Origin: Brevibacillus sp042683565 | GTDB lineage: Bacteria; Bacillota; Bacilli; Brevibacillales; Brevibacillaceae | Direction: 5' to 3' | Length of the DNA stretch: 64,000 bases | Assembly (NCBI RefSeq): GCF_042683565.1 | Contig: NZ_JBHUJW010000012.1 | Coordinates: 1-64,000, forward strand | Shown here: positions 50,766 to 60,309 of the stretch, piece after piece | Numbering within the stretch: the stretch's first letter is position 1 | Layout of the letters: each line of letters starts with the position of its first letter | Notes under the pieces: generated by a model | Database searches by the model: none | What the model was told of the DNA's origin: nothing | Seen by the model: only the letters and a program-made list of their open reading frames with translations | Position numbers and translations under genes: made by a program

Positions 50766-52829
50766 TTAGAGCAGTACGCCGGTCGGCGCGCCGAGCAGTT
50801 GGGCGACTACAGGCGGATACAGCTCCGGTGTGCCGTACACCTTCCAGCTGCCGTCTTCTGTCTGTCCAAAAAGCCCGGAAATGAGCCAGTCGGCAGCCAA
50901 CACTTGACTGGCGTCTGCCTCGAACACCAGCTTGATCGCTTCGCCATTTTTGCGTTTGGCGACCCAGCCGTCTTTGTCCGGCTCCACCAAGAGCAGCGGC
51001 TCATCGACGATTTGACGAGGGCCTTTGGCTTGGCCAAGCAAGTTCTGATTCGCCTCTTTTTCCAGCAGGCCGCGCAGACGGTACGCTTCCGGAAGCGTTT
51101 CTTTCAGCTCGCCAAGCAGCGACTGAATCGACGCATGGATGCTGGCCGTCCCCTGTTTGTCCAGCCACTTGAAAAAGGCGGTCAGGACGGAAAACAGATT
51201 CGCGGCGAGCGTCTTGGTCGCCGCATCTGTGCGCGTGTAAATGTCGTGCACCAGGAAGTACACCAGCTCTTCCTTGCGCAGTTGGTCCCATGTAAAGTTC
51301 GGGCCGAAAGCGCTGCGGACGAACGAACGGAAGTTGTTCATGACCTCGTCGTACTTTTTGATGGTCGCACCTGACTTGCCTTCCGTCATTTCCTGCACAA
51401 ACCGGCTGATGTCCGCCAGTCTGTCGGGATGCACGGTGTAGACGCTCTCCGGCAGCCCTTCGATCAGCGGGCGGCGCAGCAAGTTGTTGATGTGCAAGCT
51501 GTCGTTTTTCAGAGCCAGTCGGGGACGAAGCATGTCTATTCGCATGAATCTCGCCAACCCATGCCCTACCTTGCTGTCCTGCTCCATCTGCTCCATCAGG
51601 CTTTCCAGCTTGCCGTGCAGCGCCTCATTGTCGGAAGCCGCCACCAATACGGGAGCAAGCTCGTCCAGCGCCTCGTGCGGCGTGACCAGCCATTTTTCCG
51701 CAAAGTACGTCTGTACAGCCCATTGCAGCACTTTGGGCGGCAAGGTCGGCTGGCTCGTAATGAACAGCGTGCCTTTGGACAGCTTGGAGCCGGTGGAGGT
51801 CAAGACGCGAATCCCTTCCTGTTTTTGCAAAGGATGCAGTTGCAGCAGCTCGGCAATTTCATCCAGCTGCGCAGCGAAGCCTTCCAGCATGACATGCCCC
51901 TCATGGATGATCACTTCTGCCTGCACCTCGTACAATTCGAGCAAGGCGCCCTTCAAGGCCGGGAACAGATGCTCTTCTTTGCGAGTCGCATACACCCAGA
52001 TTTCGCTTGCGGAATCTTTTCGCTTCAGCTCAAAAAAGCGCGTCGCTTCCATTTCGGCGATCAGTTCGTCGCGGCTGGCGACCGTGTACGTGCGGCGCAG
52101 CAAGGCATTTTCCGCTTTGCTCGCGCCGCCTTCATCTCCGAACGAAACGATGAAGCGATACAGGTCTGTCGTATAGACACGCTTGCTCGTATCGTTCGCC
52201 GCTTCTGTCACTTCCGGATGCTCCTTCAGCCAGTCCAGCAGCGCTTCCTTCACATGCGGCTGCAAAATGATGCTGCCCGAGAAGAGCATGTCGCGCAAAC
52301 CGAGATTGAGCAGACGTGCGACGATTACTTGGCCCGGCTCCACCTGCAGATGCTGGGAGCGCAGCAGGTAGTGCATCTCGCCCGTGACTGGCTGCTGGAC
52401 CGTGATAATGTCGCGGTCGAGATCCACTACTTCGTAAACGTTCAGATGCAGCCTCGCGAATGCGCGGCGCAAGTCCGGCTCCATGCGGCGGCCATATTGC
52501 TTGAGGTAGTTCTCCAGCAAGGTGCTGCCGCCCGTTCGCACATCGAGCACGCACCAGTTGAAAAAGTGCGCCGCCCATTCCGGACGCATGATGCGCTCCT
52601 CCGGCAGACCGACCTCCTCGGCAAAGCGGCTGCGCGCTTCCTGGATCGCTTCAGCGGTCACATTTCCACCCACAAAGTTGTTCAGACGCTCGACCCAGCC
52701 AGCGTATTCCTTTTGCAGCTTTTGCTCGTGACGGCTGCGAAGCTCAGTGATCGGAGTGACCACGCCGCAGCATTTTTTGTATTTTTTCCCGCTTCCGCAG
52801 GGACACAATTCGTTTCTGCCTACAGACAT
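50766..52829 (-). CDS. large SEC-C metal-binding domain protein
   Basis: A 687-residue soluble protein. The SEC-C zinc motif RNELCPCGSGKKYKKCCG is at residues 5-22, as in SecA C-termini. The rest is long, mainly helical and not assigned by me. It contains a repeated-looking beta region near 130-190 (DRDIITVQQPVTGEMHYLL; VIVARLLNLG) and a C-terminal helical part. The ATG at 52829 is chosen because it abuts the SEC-C motif; AAAGGAG lies 13 bases upstream. It borders the CRISPR island on the right. Function unknown. Confidence 0.82.
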   Translation of the reverse strand: MSVGRNELCPCGSGKKYKKCCGVVTPITELRSRHEQKLQKEYAGWVERLNNFVGGNVTAEAIQEARSRFAEEVGLPEERIMRPEWAAHFFNWCVLDVRTGGSTLLENYLKQYGRRMEPDLRRAFARLHLNVYEVVDLDRDIITVQQPVTGEMHYLLRSQHLQVEPGQVIVARLLNLGLRDMLFSGSIILQPHVKEALLDWLKEHPEVTEAANDTSKRVYTTDLYRFIVSFGDEGGASKAENALLRRTYTVASRDELIAEMEATRFFELKRKDSASEIWVYATRKEEHLFPALKGALLELYEVQAEVIIHEGHVMLEGFAAQLDEIAELLQLHPLQKQEGIRVLTSTGSKLSKGTLFITSQPTLPPKVLQWAVQTYFAEKWLVTPHEALDELAPVLVAASDNEALHGKLESLMEQMEQDSKVGHGLARFMRIDMLRPRLALKNDSLHINNLLRRPLIEGLPESVYTVHPDRLADISRFVQEMTEGKSGATIKKYDEVMNNFRSFVRSAFGPNFTWDQLRKEELVYFLVHDIYTRTDAATKTLAANLFSVLTAFFKWLDKQGTASIHASIQSLLGELKETLPEAYRLRGLLEKEANQNLLGQAKGPRQIVDEPLLLVEPDKDGWVAKRKNGEAIKLVFEADASQVLAADWLISGLFGQTEDGSWKVYGTPELYPPVVAQLLGAPTGVLL

Positions 52830-52910
52830 AGAGGGTTTGGCTCTCCTTTCCATCCCACGCGGCATGCGCGGGGAATCCTGCACAATCCCCCTATTTTACC
52901 GCATTATTCT

Positions 52911-53183
52911 TCATGTGTTCAAGTGTTCTCGTTTTGATTCATGGACAATACCCACTTCGCCGTTGTGTTCCCACTGGATGATAAACTTCTCCAGACGGTT
53001 CATCAGCCTGACGATGCGCTGCTTCTCGTCCATGCATGCAGATATAGCAGGGAGCTGGTTCGTGGCAAAAAGCTGCACCACTTCCTGCTCCATTTCCTGA
53101 AGCCGAATCCGATAACTCGCGATGACTTCGCGCAGCAAGGCAAACCTCTGCTCCAACCGGATTGTAGCCTCATCCGTACTCAT
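52911..53183 (-). CDS. small coiled-coil hypothetical protein
   Basis: A 90-residue protein starting MSTDEATIRLEQRFALLREV with helical heptads through most of its length. Its ATG overlaps the stop of the upstream gene by four bases (ATGA), so it is translationally coupled to 53180-54178. No family recognised. Confidence 0.7.
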   Translation of the reverse strand: MSTDEATIRLEQRFALLREVIASYRIRLQEMEQEVVQLFATNQLPAISACMDEKQRIVRLMNRLEKFIIQWEHNGEVGIVHESKREHLNT

Positions 53184-54178
53184 TGCTCTTCACTGGTTGC
53201 CAGCACCTGCTTGATGCCAAGTGCGATCTGTTCATGCTTATGTTTCTCTTTCATCAACAGTTCTATAGCCTGCATATTGCTTTGTTGAAAATGGCCGACA
53301 ACTTCCTGCGTCCTCTCTTGCTGGCGCGCTTCCAACCGGCTGATTGCCTGTTGCAGAAGCTCCTGTACCTCTTGCAAAACTTGTCGATCAGATACAGTCG
53401 TATTCATTGTTTTTTCCTCCTTCGTATTAGTTGATGATTCATGGTGTCCTTCTCCAAGCTGCACGTTATGTACCGGTTCAGCCGGCTCCTCTACTTCTGT
53501 CCCGGTTGTCGCTATCGTTTCCGAAGGGGCGGTGACGGCAATTTCCTGGACCGCCGCTTCGTCCTCTACTGGCTCTTCGCTGCGAACAATAATGTACAGT
53601 CGTTCTCCATCGATGCGGAAGCGATCATCCAAAACAGGCAAAAACGCCGCATCCTGGGCAATTCCCACTTCCTGCTCCAGAAAATGAACCAGGGAGCGAG
53701 AAGTCACTTGTGTGATGCCGTTGCTTACGCAAAAAGCATAGACTTGATCGTTGCCGAGCGTCCATTCGGCCAGAAACCAGCGGGGATCGCCCTGATACTG
53801 CACAAAGCGCGGGTCCTTCTCCAACTGCAGCAGACGCTGAATCTGATTCCAGCCAAACTGGGTTTGGCGACGCAGCTCTGCCACGATCTGCTCCGATTTT
53901 TTCGGCGAGAGCGTATCGCGCAGAAAACGGTAGGCAAGATCGAACAGCTGGTGCGGCTGATAAGTCAATTCCACAATCGCTTCCGAGCTCCCTACCCGTA
54001 CAGGCGACTGCTCCAGACCAAGCACTTTGTCCAGCAGTGACTCGCTGTCCAGATTCAGATAAGCGTTCAGCTCGTGCGCTTCTATTCGGGAGCATACTTC
54101 CGTCCGGGGGAGGGAGCGCTCACCGGACCGGAATACCTTTTTTACAATGCTTGACAGGGTATAAGTTGGCCGTTTCAT
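53180..54178 (-). CDS. hypothetical protein with C-terminal coiled coil
   Basis: A 332-residue protein. Residues 1-200 are mixed alpha/beta with a possible winged helix at the start (MKRPTYTLSSIVKKVFRSGE). Residues 200-250 are an acidic Glu/Thr linker, and the C-terminus is coiled coil (VLQEVQELLQQAISRLEARQ). AAGGAG lies eight bases before the ATG at 54178. It forms an operon with the 90-residue protein downstream. The N-terminal fold suggests nucleic-acid binding, but I cannot assign it. Confidence 0.7.
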   Translation of the reverse strand: MKRPTYTLSSIVKKVFRSGERSLPRTEVCSRIEAHELNAYLNLDSESLLDKVLGLEQSPVRVGSSEAIVELTYQPHQLFDLAYRFLRDTLSPKKSEQIVAELRRQTQFGWNQIQRLLQLEKDPRFVQYQGDPRWFLAEWTLGNDQVYAFCVSNGITQVTSRSLVHFLEQEVGIAQDAAFLPVLDDRFRIDGERLYIIVRSEEPVEDEAAVQEIAVTAPSETIATTGTEVEEPAEPVHNVQLGEGHHESSTNTKEEKTMNTTVSDRQVLQEVQELLQQAISRLEARQQERTQEVVGHFQQSNMQAIELLMKEKHKHEQIALGIKQVLATSEEQ

Positions 54179-54303
54179 GAACTGTCTCCTTCTCGTGACC
54201 GGCATTGCTTGCCAAATCAAATGGGAATCAAAGAGTTATTCTACAAAAAGAAAAAAAATCCTACCTGCCGCGAAGTGTTTCTCTATTCCGATAATTAGAT
54301 AAA

Positions 54304-54343
54304 GAAAAAGCCCGGCAAAGCCGTCGTTGGCTGTGCCAGGCTC
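54304..54343 (-). terminator. terminator after the YcdB-like gene
   Basis: AGCCTGGCA pairs with TGCCGGGCT (one mismatch), followed by TTTTTC on the minus strand. Confidence 0.8.
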
Positions 54344-54349
54344 GCGTTT

Positions 54350-55906
54350 TCATTCCTCCCAAAGCAGCCAGCTGCGCACGGCGCTGCCGCTATAGGCGTC
54401 AATCGCCCGGGAGAGGCTGTCTTCGCTCGCTGCGTATACGAGCTGCGGGAGCTGGGCCGTCTGGTTGCCCGCTTTGGGATACAAGTAGCATGGGAGCAGC
54501 TTGACCTGCGCGAGAAATGCTTCTTTTGCCGATTTTTCCCCGATCAGTCCCTCTCTGTGCAAATGGCTGGGCAGCGGGAGCGCTGCGGCTGCTTTTGCGA
54601 ACACGACCTTCCCGCTGCGCGGATCGATCTCCACGGTGTACAGCGGCGTTTTCGTGGCGATGCCATCGACTTCGGGATAAAAGTCATACCGCTGCACACT
54701 TTTCAGGCGTTCCCCGGTCTGGTCTACCCACGCTGGCAGCTGTTCGTTCAAGCTGGTCGCTTTCACTTCAAAGGACTGTTCCTTGTCCAGCAAATACGTC
54801 TCTACAAACTGGACAGCCAGCTTTCGTCCTGCGGAGACCGAAAGCGGCTGCTCTCGCTCCTGCGCCGCCTGCCCCTCGACCTCGATCCGCAGCGGTGCGC
54901 GCGACTTGCGATCAAGCACGATGCGTGCGCTCTCTTTGGCTACTGCCGTCCATTCGTGCACGTCGATGTCGCTCTTTTTATCGCCATCCGTGACGAAGTC
55001 GTACTTCAGGCGTCCAGGTGCGAGCTGCAAGCCTTGGGTCAGCACCTTCTCCATGTTGCCTCTGTCCTTCCACCAGTCCTTGCTCGCCGTCCCCTTTAGC
55101 GTAACCGAATCGCGCTCTGTCACTTGCAAGTCAAAAACGACCGTCCCTGTCATGGCATCGATCAACGGCTCGTTTTCCGGAACGTACACGAGCTTACCTG
55201 TCTCCTGGTCGTAGACGAGCTTCATGGACAGCGCTGTCTCCCACGCCTTCTGCGCCTGTCCGGCCGGCACGGCCTTTTTCGGATCGGCCACCTTGGAGGC
55301 GAGCGGCAGCTTTTGCTTTTTCTGATAAAACTGCACGACCTGCCCGTCCGCATCTACGGCGACATAGCCGAGTTCTTTTTTCACGGGAACGCCGCCCAAG
55401 GTCGGGTAAAACGGGACGACGAGCAGTCCTTCCCTTTCTGTCCCCCTGTCCGCTGCCCGATAACCTTGTGCAGCTACGCTGTGGTCGAGGGCGACTTGCT
55501 CCCGGATGAAGTTGACCGCCTTCTGGTAAGGGACGTCGCCGGCAAAAGGTTTGGCCTTCTCCCGAACCGGATCGTTCAGTTTCAGGTACGTAATGTTCCC
55601 TTGCTCATCGACGGCGAGATCCAGCGAGACCCCTGCCGTAATTTTGCTTTTTTTGTCCGAGAGCGCGATCCGGTATTCCCCGCCGTCCTTGACGAACGCA
55701 TCGGTGTGCAGGTTCCCCAGCGCCGGGACGTAGTCTTCCTTCAAGTCTTTGAGCACTTTTACGAGCTCTTCCGGCAGCGGAATGACCTCCACGTCTTTCT
55801 TGTCGATGCTGCTGGCATAGACAGAGGCAGGTATCAGCACGGCGGCCGGCGATGCCAGCAGGCTCGCTGCGACGAGCACAGACGCTGTCCGGTTCCAACG
55901 CTTCAT
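54350..55906 (-). CDS. secreted YcdB/YcdC domain protein
   Basis: A 518-residue exported protein. A signal peptide (TASVLVAASLLASPAAVLIPASVYA) is followed by repeated YcdB/YcdC modules with PepSY-like pieces (VSLDLAVDEQGNITYLKLND; ELGYVAVDADGQVVQFYQK; LYTVEIDPRSGKVVFAK). The family is common in Paenibacillaceae cell surfaces and thought to modulate proteases or sporulation, but its function is not known to me. The ATG at 55906 follows AAAGGAGG; the frame upstream of it is not coding. Confidence 0.8.
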   Translation of the reverse strand: MKRWNRTASVLVAASLLASPAAVLIPASVYASSIDKKDVEVIPLPEELVKVLKDLKEDYVPALGNLHTDAFVKDGGEYRIALSDKKSKITAGVSLDLAVDEQGNITYLKLNDPVREKAKPFAGDVPYQKAVNFIREQVALDHSVAAQGYRAADRGTEREGLLVVPFYPTLGGVPVKKELGYVAVDADGQVVQFYQKKQKLPLASKVADPKKAVPAGQAQKAWETALSMKLVYDQETGKLVYVPENEPLIDAMTGTVVFDLQVTERDSVTLKGTASKDWWKDRGNMEKVLTQGLQLAPGRLKYDFVTDGDKKSDIDVHEWTAVAKESARIVLDRKSRAPLRIEVEGQAAQEREQPLSVSAGRKLAVQFVETYLLDKEQSFEVKATSLNEQLPAWVDQTGERLKSVQRYDFYPEVDGIATKTPLYTVEIDPRSGKVVFAKAAAALPLPSHLHREGLIGEKSAKEAFLAQVKLLPCYLYPKAGNQTAQLPQLVYAASEDSLSRAIDAYSGSAVRSWLLWEE

Positions 55907-56024
55907 ACAGATTCCTCCTTTGCGAAAGTGCATCTCTTCCAAAAGACGGTAACAGCGCCAGAAACGTTTCTGCCGAAACAAAAATGGCCGCCTGCTCCCG
56001 ATGCAGACGGCCAGTGCGACTGGC

Positions 56025-56969
56025 TTAATAGCCGCGCCATACTTTTCTGCGAAGAACGCCCGCGTAGGCCCACTCTTCCTCGCCCGCATCCGCGAGCGTC
56101 TGGCCCAAGGCATTCATTTTGCTGTCGATCTGGTCCAGGTAGTGGAAAAGCACAGCGGTAGGCGTCTTGCCGGATACCGCGCTCCCCCAGCCGTTTTCCA
56201 CTTCGCCGTGATGGCTGAGGATGCAATGCTTCAAGTGTAAAACTTCCGCGTCTCCCAGCGGTATGTCCAGCTTGCGGCAGATGCCGCTGACGATTTCCGC
56301 GCCCATTACCAAATGTCCGATCAGTTGGCCCGGCGTCGTGTAGTCCGGCGCAATCGGGTCGGACAGCTCGTACAGCTTGCCGATGTCATGCATGATACAC
56401 GTAGCATACAGGACATCCCTGTCGACCTGCGGATAAAGGGGCAAAAGCCGCTCCGCAGCCGTGAGCAGCGAGACGATGTGCTCGAGCAGGCCGTGGTAAT
56501 AGTTGTGGTGCATTCGCACGCCTGCAGGATAGTGGCGCAGCCTCGTGCTGATCACCTCATCGGCAAGCGCTTCTTCGACGATGCTCCGCAGCGTCTTGCT
56601 CTGCAGGCTCTGGACCTTGGCTGACAGCTTCTCCCAAAGCTCATTGACTGGTACAGGAGAAACGGGAACGAGCGACTCCATCTGCACCTCGTCAGCCGCA
56701 GTGGCGGGGCGGATACGCTGGATGACCAGCTGCTTTTTCCCCCGGTAATTTTGCACAATGGCATCGATCTTGACCACCGATTTGACGGCGATCGCTTCCT
56801 TCATCTCCGGGCTGACGTCCCACAACTTCGCCATGATCGTACCGGAGCGGTCGCCCAGTTCCAGATTGAGATATTCGCTCTGGTTGCTCGCGATCCCCGC
56901 TTCCTTTGCTTTTACCAGGCAGAACGCCACGACCCGTTCCCCTTCCTGATACTCCGTCAAATATCGCAT
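56025..56969 (-). CDS. yhaM: 3'-5' exoribonuclease YhaM
   Basis: A 314-residue nuclease. An N-terminal OB-fold (FCLVKAKEAGIASNQSEYLNLELGDRSGTIMAKLWD) is followed by an HD domain with TCIMHDIGKLYEL (metal His-Asp near residue 195) and HHNYYHGLLEHIVS. The arrangement is diagnostic of YhaM, a 3'-to-5' exonuclease on RNA and single-stranded DNA. The ATG at 56969 has GGGAG five bases upstream. It follows the DUF1232-DedA pair on the same strand with an 18-base gap and may be co-transcribed with it. Confidence 0.92.
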   Translation of the reverse strand: MRYLTEYQEGERVVAFCLVKAKEAGIASNQSEYLNLELGDRSGTIMAKLWDVSPEMKEAIAVKSVVKIDAIVQNYRGKKQLVIQRIRPATAADEVQMESLVPVSPVPVNELWEKLSAKVQSLQSKTLRSIVEEALADEVISTRLRHYPAGVRMHHNYYHGLLEHIVSLLTAAERLLPLYPQVDRDVLYATCIMHDIGKLYELSDPIAPDYTTPGQLIGHLVMGAEIVSGICRKLDIPLGDAEVLHLKHCILSHHGEVENGWGSAVSGKTPTAVLFHYLDQIDSKMNALGQTLADAGEEEWAYAGVLRRKVWRGY

Positions 56970-56987
56970 CTCGTCTCCCATCCCCGC

Positions 56988-57524
56988 CTATTTTTTTCTG
57001 AACAGCGTCTCTTCCAGCTTTTTGACGATTTTTTTGCCGACCAGATCGTCCGCCGACTTGACGACCTTGGTGATGACCGAAAGCAAATCATCCTGCCCGT
57101 TCCAATGCTCGCGCACGACTGCCTCGTCCACGTCCACGAGAATGCGCCGCAGCGCGTAAACTGCCAGTATCACGTCGTCGAGAAGGCCTAAGCCTCCGAC
57201 GATCACTTCCGGGATGAAATCGACAGGCGCGATAAAATAGGCCACTGCGACTCCAGCGACCGCTTTCGCCTGGACGCTGACGCGCTTGTCCAGCATCAGC
57301 CGCGCGAGCAGCACGAACAGGTCCGGCGCGAGCAAAATATAGCTGGCTGCTGTCTCATTTACACCCTTGTCCCGGATGAATGCTTCGATTTTTTCCCGCA
57401 GTTTGTCGTAGAATCGCTGGTGCTTTTCCGGCAGCTTGACAGGAACCAGCTCTGCCGGCTGGCGCAAGGCCGGCAATTGCGGCGAGGTGCCACTCTCTTC
57501 CCTTTTCGTATCTTCCTCGTTCAT
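56988..57524 (-). CDS. DUF1232 (YkvA-like) membrane-associated protein
   Basis: A 178-residue protein. A charged N-terminus of about 55 residues is followed by a helical region with two hydrophobic stretches (YILLAPDLFVLLARLML; VAGVAVAYFIAPVDFIPE). The PVDFIPEVI-x-GLGLLDDVI signature defines DUF1232. The ATG at 57524 follows GGGAGG and overlaps the DedA stop by four bases, indicating translational coupling. Function of the family is unknown. Confidence 0.85.
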   Translation of the reverse strand: MNEEDTKREESGTSPQLPALRQPAELVPVKLPEKHQRFYDKLREKIEAFIRDKGVNETAASYILLAPDLFVLLARLMLDKRVSVQAKAVAGVAVAYFIAPVDFIPEVIVGGLGLLDDVILAVYALRRILVDVDEAVVREHWNGQDDLLSVITKVVKSADDLVGKKIVKKLEETLFRKK

Positions 57525-58162
57525 TGCGATTCCTCCCGTTTCGGTTTTCTCGCCGCCTGACGGAGGTGGCGAAGGTACGACCCGATTGCGATGATTACCA
57601 GCACACCCAAGAAGAAAATAGCGAGATTCCGGGACAGGGAAGCAAATACTTCTTCCCAGCGCTCCCCAAGCTGCCAGCCGACCGTGACGAACAGGAGGCT
57701 CCAAAAAAGCCCGCCTGCGTACGTGTACAGCATGAAGCCGGGAAACGGCAACCGGGTAATTCCCGCAAAATAAGCGGTGAACTGCCTGACCCCCGGGATG
57801 AAATAGCCCACAGGCAGGGCCCACTTGCCGACCCGATTAAACCAGTCCTCCGTCTTCTTGTAGACGGCATATCCCATTCCCAGCCGCTTGCCGTAGCGTT
57901 CGAGAAAGGCATAACCGAGCGTTCTGCCAATCCAGTAGGCTGCCGTCATCGCCGACACCGAACCGAAATAGCAGACGAGCAGGGTAGGCCAATATTCCAG
58001 TTTGCCCAAGGAGACGAGAAAACCGGAAAATACGAGCAGCGTTTCTTCTGGCAGCGGCATTCCCAGAATCCCCAGAAAAAACAGACCAAACAAAGCTCCG
58101 TATCCATACTGCGTAATATATCCGCCAAAAGACGACATCATCTCTTCCACATTCGTCACCAC
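57521..58162 (-). CDS. DedA family membrane protein
   Basis: A 213-residue member of the DedA/SNARE-associated family, with about five membrane helices and re-entrant loops. The signature LGILGMPLPEETLLVFSGFLVSLG is near residue 30 and the second loop ALPVGYFIPGVRQFTAYFAGITRLPF is near 115. DedA proteins are lipid scramblases/flippases linked to proton-motive-force and envelope maintenance. The start is uncertain: GTG 58162 is given, but ATG 58141 or 58138 is possible. First gene of the DedA-DUF1232-yhaM cluster. Confidence 0.88.
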   Translation of the reverse strand: MVTNVEEMMSSFGGYITQYGYGALFGLFFLGILGMPLPEETLLVFSGFLVSLGKLEYWPTLLVCYFGSVSAMTAAYWIGRTLGYAFLERYGKRLGMGYAVYKKTEDWFNRVGKWALPVGYFIPGVRQFTAYFAGITRLPFPGFMLYTYAGGLFWSLLFVTVGWQLGERWEEVFASLSRNLAIFFLGVLVIIAIGSYLRHLRQAARKPKREESQ

Positions 58163-58432
58163 TTTTCCGGCATGTCCGCCTCCTCCCCATTATGCCAAAA
58201 GACAGCACCTTTCTCAAATCTGGCAGTTGACTTTATTTTCTGGCCGAGATACGTTTTACCTGGGTCACGATCACAGAAAAAGACAGGAAGATGTCACACC
58301 GTTTTTGTTCTGCATGAATAAACATTTTGTAGAAAAATGCTGAAATCATGGACAAGTGCCGTGGCTTTCCAAACGTCGATTCGTTATAATGAAAGCAGAT
58401 AAAAGAATCGGAAAAAACGAGGGACAGGCCGG

Positions 58433-58918
58433 ATGTGGAAAAAAATATACCGCAAGTTGAAGTTTGAATACTACAAGCTGATTCGCATGAAGGGTGCTCC
58501 TTCATTTGTCGCTCGGGGTTTTTCCGTCGGCATTTTTGTCGAATTCATTACATTGCCTACTTTTGGTTTGGCATTTCTCTTGCTGTTTCCGCTGATTAAA
58601 CTGTTTCGGGCAAGTCTGCCTGCCGGCCTGATTGCTTTCGTCATCGGCAAGCTCGTTTTGCCTGTCTTCATGGTCATCAACTACAAGCTCGGCTATGCGA
58701 TCGTCGGCAGGCCAGTCAACGAACATTTCGTTCACGGCGGCATGCCGCCCTGGGAGAAGTGGCTGCTCTGGATGAAAGACAAAGGGCTTGCCTACTTTAC
58801 CGGCAGCGCGGTCGTCGGCTTTGTCGTCGCCATTGCCAGCTATTTTCTCGTCTATGCAGCGCTGCAGCTGTACCGCCGAAAAAAACTGCGCCGCTCCGTC
58901 TCCCGCTCCACCTCCTGA
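58433..58918 (+). CDS. DUF2062 domain membrane protein
   Basis: A 161-residue protein. The N-terminal region has the DUF2062 pattern GAPSFVARGFSVGIFVEFITLPTFG, followed by hydrophobic segments (FAFLLLFPLIKLF-type; GLIAFVIGKLVLPVFMVINYKLG) and a last membrane helix near residue 130 (VVGFVVAIASYFLVYAAL). GAGGG lies nine bases before the ATG, and TATAAT at 58385-58390 could be its -10. The 270-base gap before it otherwise holds nothing I can name. Function unknown. Confidence 0.8.
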   Translation: MWKKIYRKLKFEYYKLIRMKGAPSFVARGFSVGIFVEFITLPTFGLAFLLLFPLIKLFRASLPAGLIAFVIGKLVLPVFMVINYKLGYAIVGRPVNEHFVHGGMPPWEKWLLWMKDKGLAYFTGSAVVGFVVAIASYFLVYAALQLYRRKKLRRSVSRSTS

Positions 58919-59022
58919 CCGGGGGCGCGGACGCACTCTGCCCGCTCTGCGAAACTAACCACGGCTTTGCCTTGCTTGCGGGCATGCAAAGCCTTTTTCA
59001 TGTCTCTTGGCTTGCCCATACG

Positions 59023-59066
59023 AAAAAAGACCGGCTCTGACTGCCGCAGCGTCAGACCGGTCTTTT
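59023..59066. terminator. bidirectional terminator
   Basis: AAAAAAGACCGG and CCGGTCTTTTC pair around an inner TCTGAC/GTCAGA stem. It serves the converging DUF2062 and 59093-59314 genes. Confidence 0.85.
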
Positions 59067-59092
59067 CATTTTGTGCCAGTTTGTGCGTGTAC

Positions 59093-59314
59093 TTATGCGA
59101 AGTAGCCTTTATCCCGCAGTTGCTCCATGATTTCAGCAACGGTCAAGTTTTGTTTCAACAGCTCCAAGGTTACTTCCACTTGCTCCGGGGACAGGCCGTT
59201 CGCGCCCAGGCTTTCTCTGATCAACACGATGTTAGGGCGACGGAAATACGTTTGCAACGTACGCTTCACGCGTCCTTCCAGACTTGTTCTCAGCATCAAC
59301 TCTGTCGTCGACAT
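59093..59314 (-). CDS. small hypothetical protein, 73 aa
   Basis: It begins MSTTELMLRTSLEGRVKRTL and continues RPNIVLIRESLGANGLSPEQ with a UBA-like three-helix appearance (VEVTLELLKQNLTVAEIMEQL). GAGGTGG precedes the ATG at 59314, and a terminator follows. No family recognised. Confidence 0.65.
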   Translation of the reverse strand: MSTTELMLRTSLEGRVKRTLQTYFRRPNIVLIRESLGANGLSPEQVEVTLELLKQNLTVAEIMEQLRDKGYFA

Positions 59315-59408
59315 CTGTTCCACCTCTTTCTCAGAAAGATTTGTGCGTAACCTTTATTATCCTACAAAAACGCCCAGGAAGCAACTGTTGGCTCGCATCG
59401 CCAGCCCG

Positions 59409-60161
59409 TTATATTTCCGGCATCATGGTGCGCTTGTGCTCGGAAATGCGATGCAGGTACTCGATGCGCTCTCTCGCTTCCGATCTCGTCTCGCCAGTAA
59501 TCAGCAGTCGATCGAGATCTTCGTAGGTAAAGCCCATTTCCTGCTCGTCTGTCTGTCCTTCCCACAAATCAGCGGACGGTGCCTTCGTGATGATCGACTC
59601 CGGCACGCCCAGCTCGGCCGCGAGAATCCGTACTTCGTGCTTGGTGAGACTGGCCACCGGATTGATGTCTGCCAGTCCGTCCCCGCCTTTCGTCATGTAT
59701 CCCACATAAATTTCGCTGCGGTTGCACGTATCCACGACGAGATACCCTTTCTGGTTGGCGATCGCGTACAAGGCTGTCATGCGCAGCCGCGCCTTCGTAT
59801 TGCCCCTGGTCTTGGCGTCCAGCGGCAGCACGCTCTCAATCGCAGGCACGATTGCATCGAAAGCCGCGCCGACATCGACCGTCACCAGATTCAGACCGAT
59901 GGCCTCCGCCAGTCGCTTCGCATCTTCCGCATGCACGTCCATGGAATAGGCAGGCAGCCAGACGCCGATCACCCGGTCTCGCCCCAATGCGCGGACGCAC
60001 AGTGCGGCTGTCACGGCGCTGTCAATCCCGCCGGAAATGCCCACGACGGCTCCGCCCAAACCCGGTCCGTCAATCTGCTCGCGGATAAAAGCAACGCGCT
60101 TTTCCAGATCTTCTTTTACATGTATCTGATAGTTCGCCAGATGTTCCTGAAACTTGTCCAT
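59409..60161 (-). CDS. nadE: NAD(+) synthase NadE (ammonia-dependent)
   Basis: A 250-residue enzyme that amidates nicotinic-acid adenine dinucleotide to NAD. The ATP-pyrophosphatase P-loop SGGIDSAV is near residue 44. Family segments include VWLPAYSMDVHAEDAKRLAEAIGLN, RGNTKARLRMTALYAIAN, NRSEIYVGYMTKGGDGLADINP and TKAPSADLWEGQTDE. There is no glutaminase domain, so ammonia is the donor. The ATG at 60161 has GGGGG eight bases upstream. Confidence 0.95.
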   Translation of the reverse strand: MDKFQEHLANYQIHVKEDLEKRVAFIREQIDGPGLGGAVVGISGGIDSAVTAALCVRALGRDRVIGVWLPAYSMDVHAEDAKRLAEAIGLNLVTVDVGAAFDAIVPAIESVLPLDAKTRGNTKARLRMTALYAIANQKGYLVVDTCNRSEIYVGYMTKGGDGLADINPVASLTKHEVRILAAELGVPESIITKAPSADLWEGQTDEQEMGFTYEDLDRLLITGETRSEARERIEYLHRISEHKRTMMPEI

Positions 60162-60309
60162 CACACCTACCCCCAGCTCGATTCATTCTTCCTCATCCTA
60201 CCACGCTGTTTTCACGGTGGCAATTAGCCGGAAATGGGTCTACACTATATACTGTAGGATGCAATGCAGAAAACTGCTGCCAAGAATAGCACGGACAAGG
60301 AGAGAATCG

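Noticed and set aside
46472..52829. cas1, cas2 or cas4 genes near the array
   Set aside because: All frames on both strands around the island were considered; none shows Cas1, Cas2 or Cas4 features.
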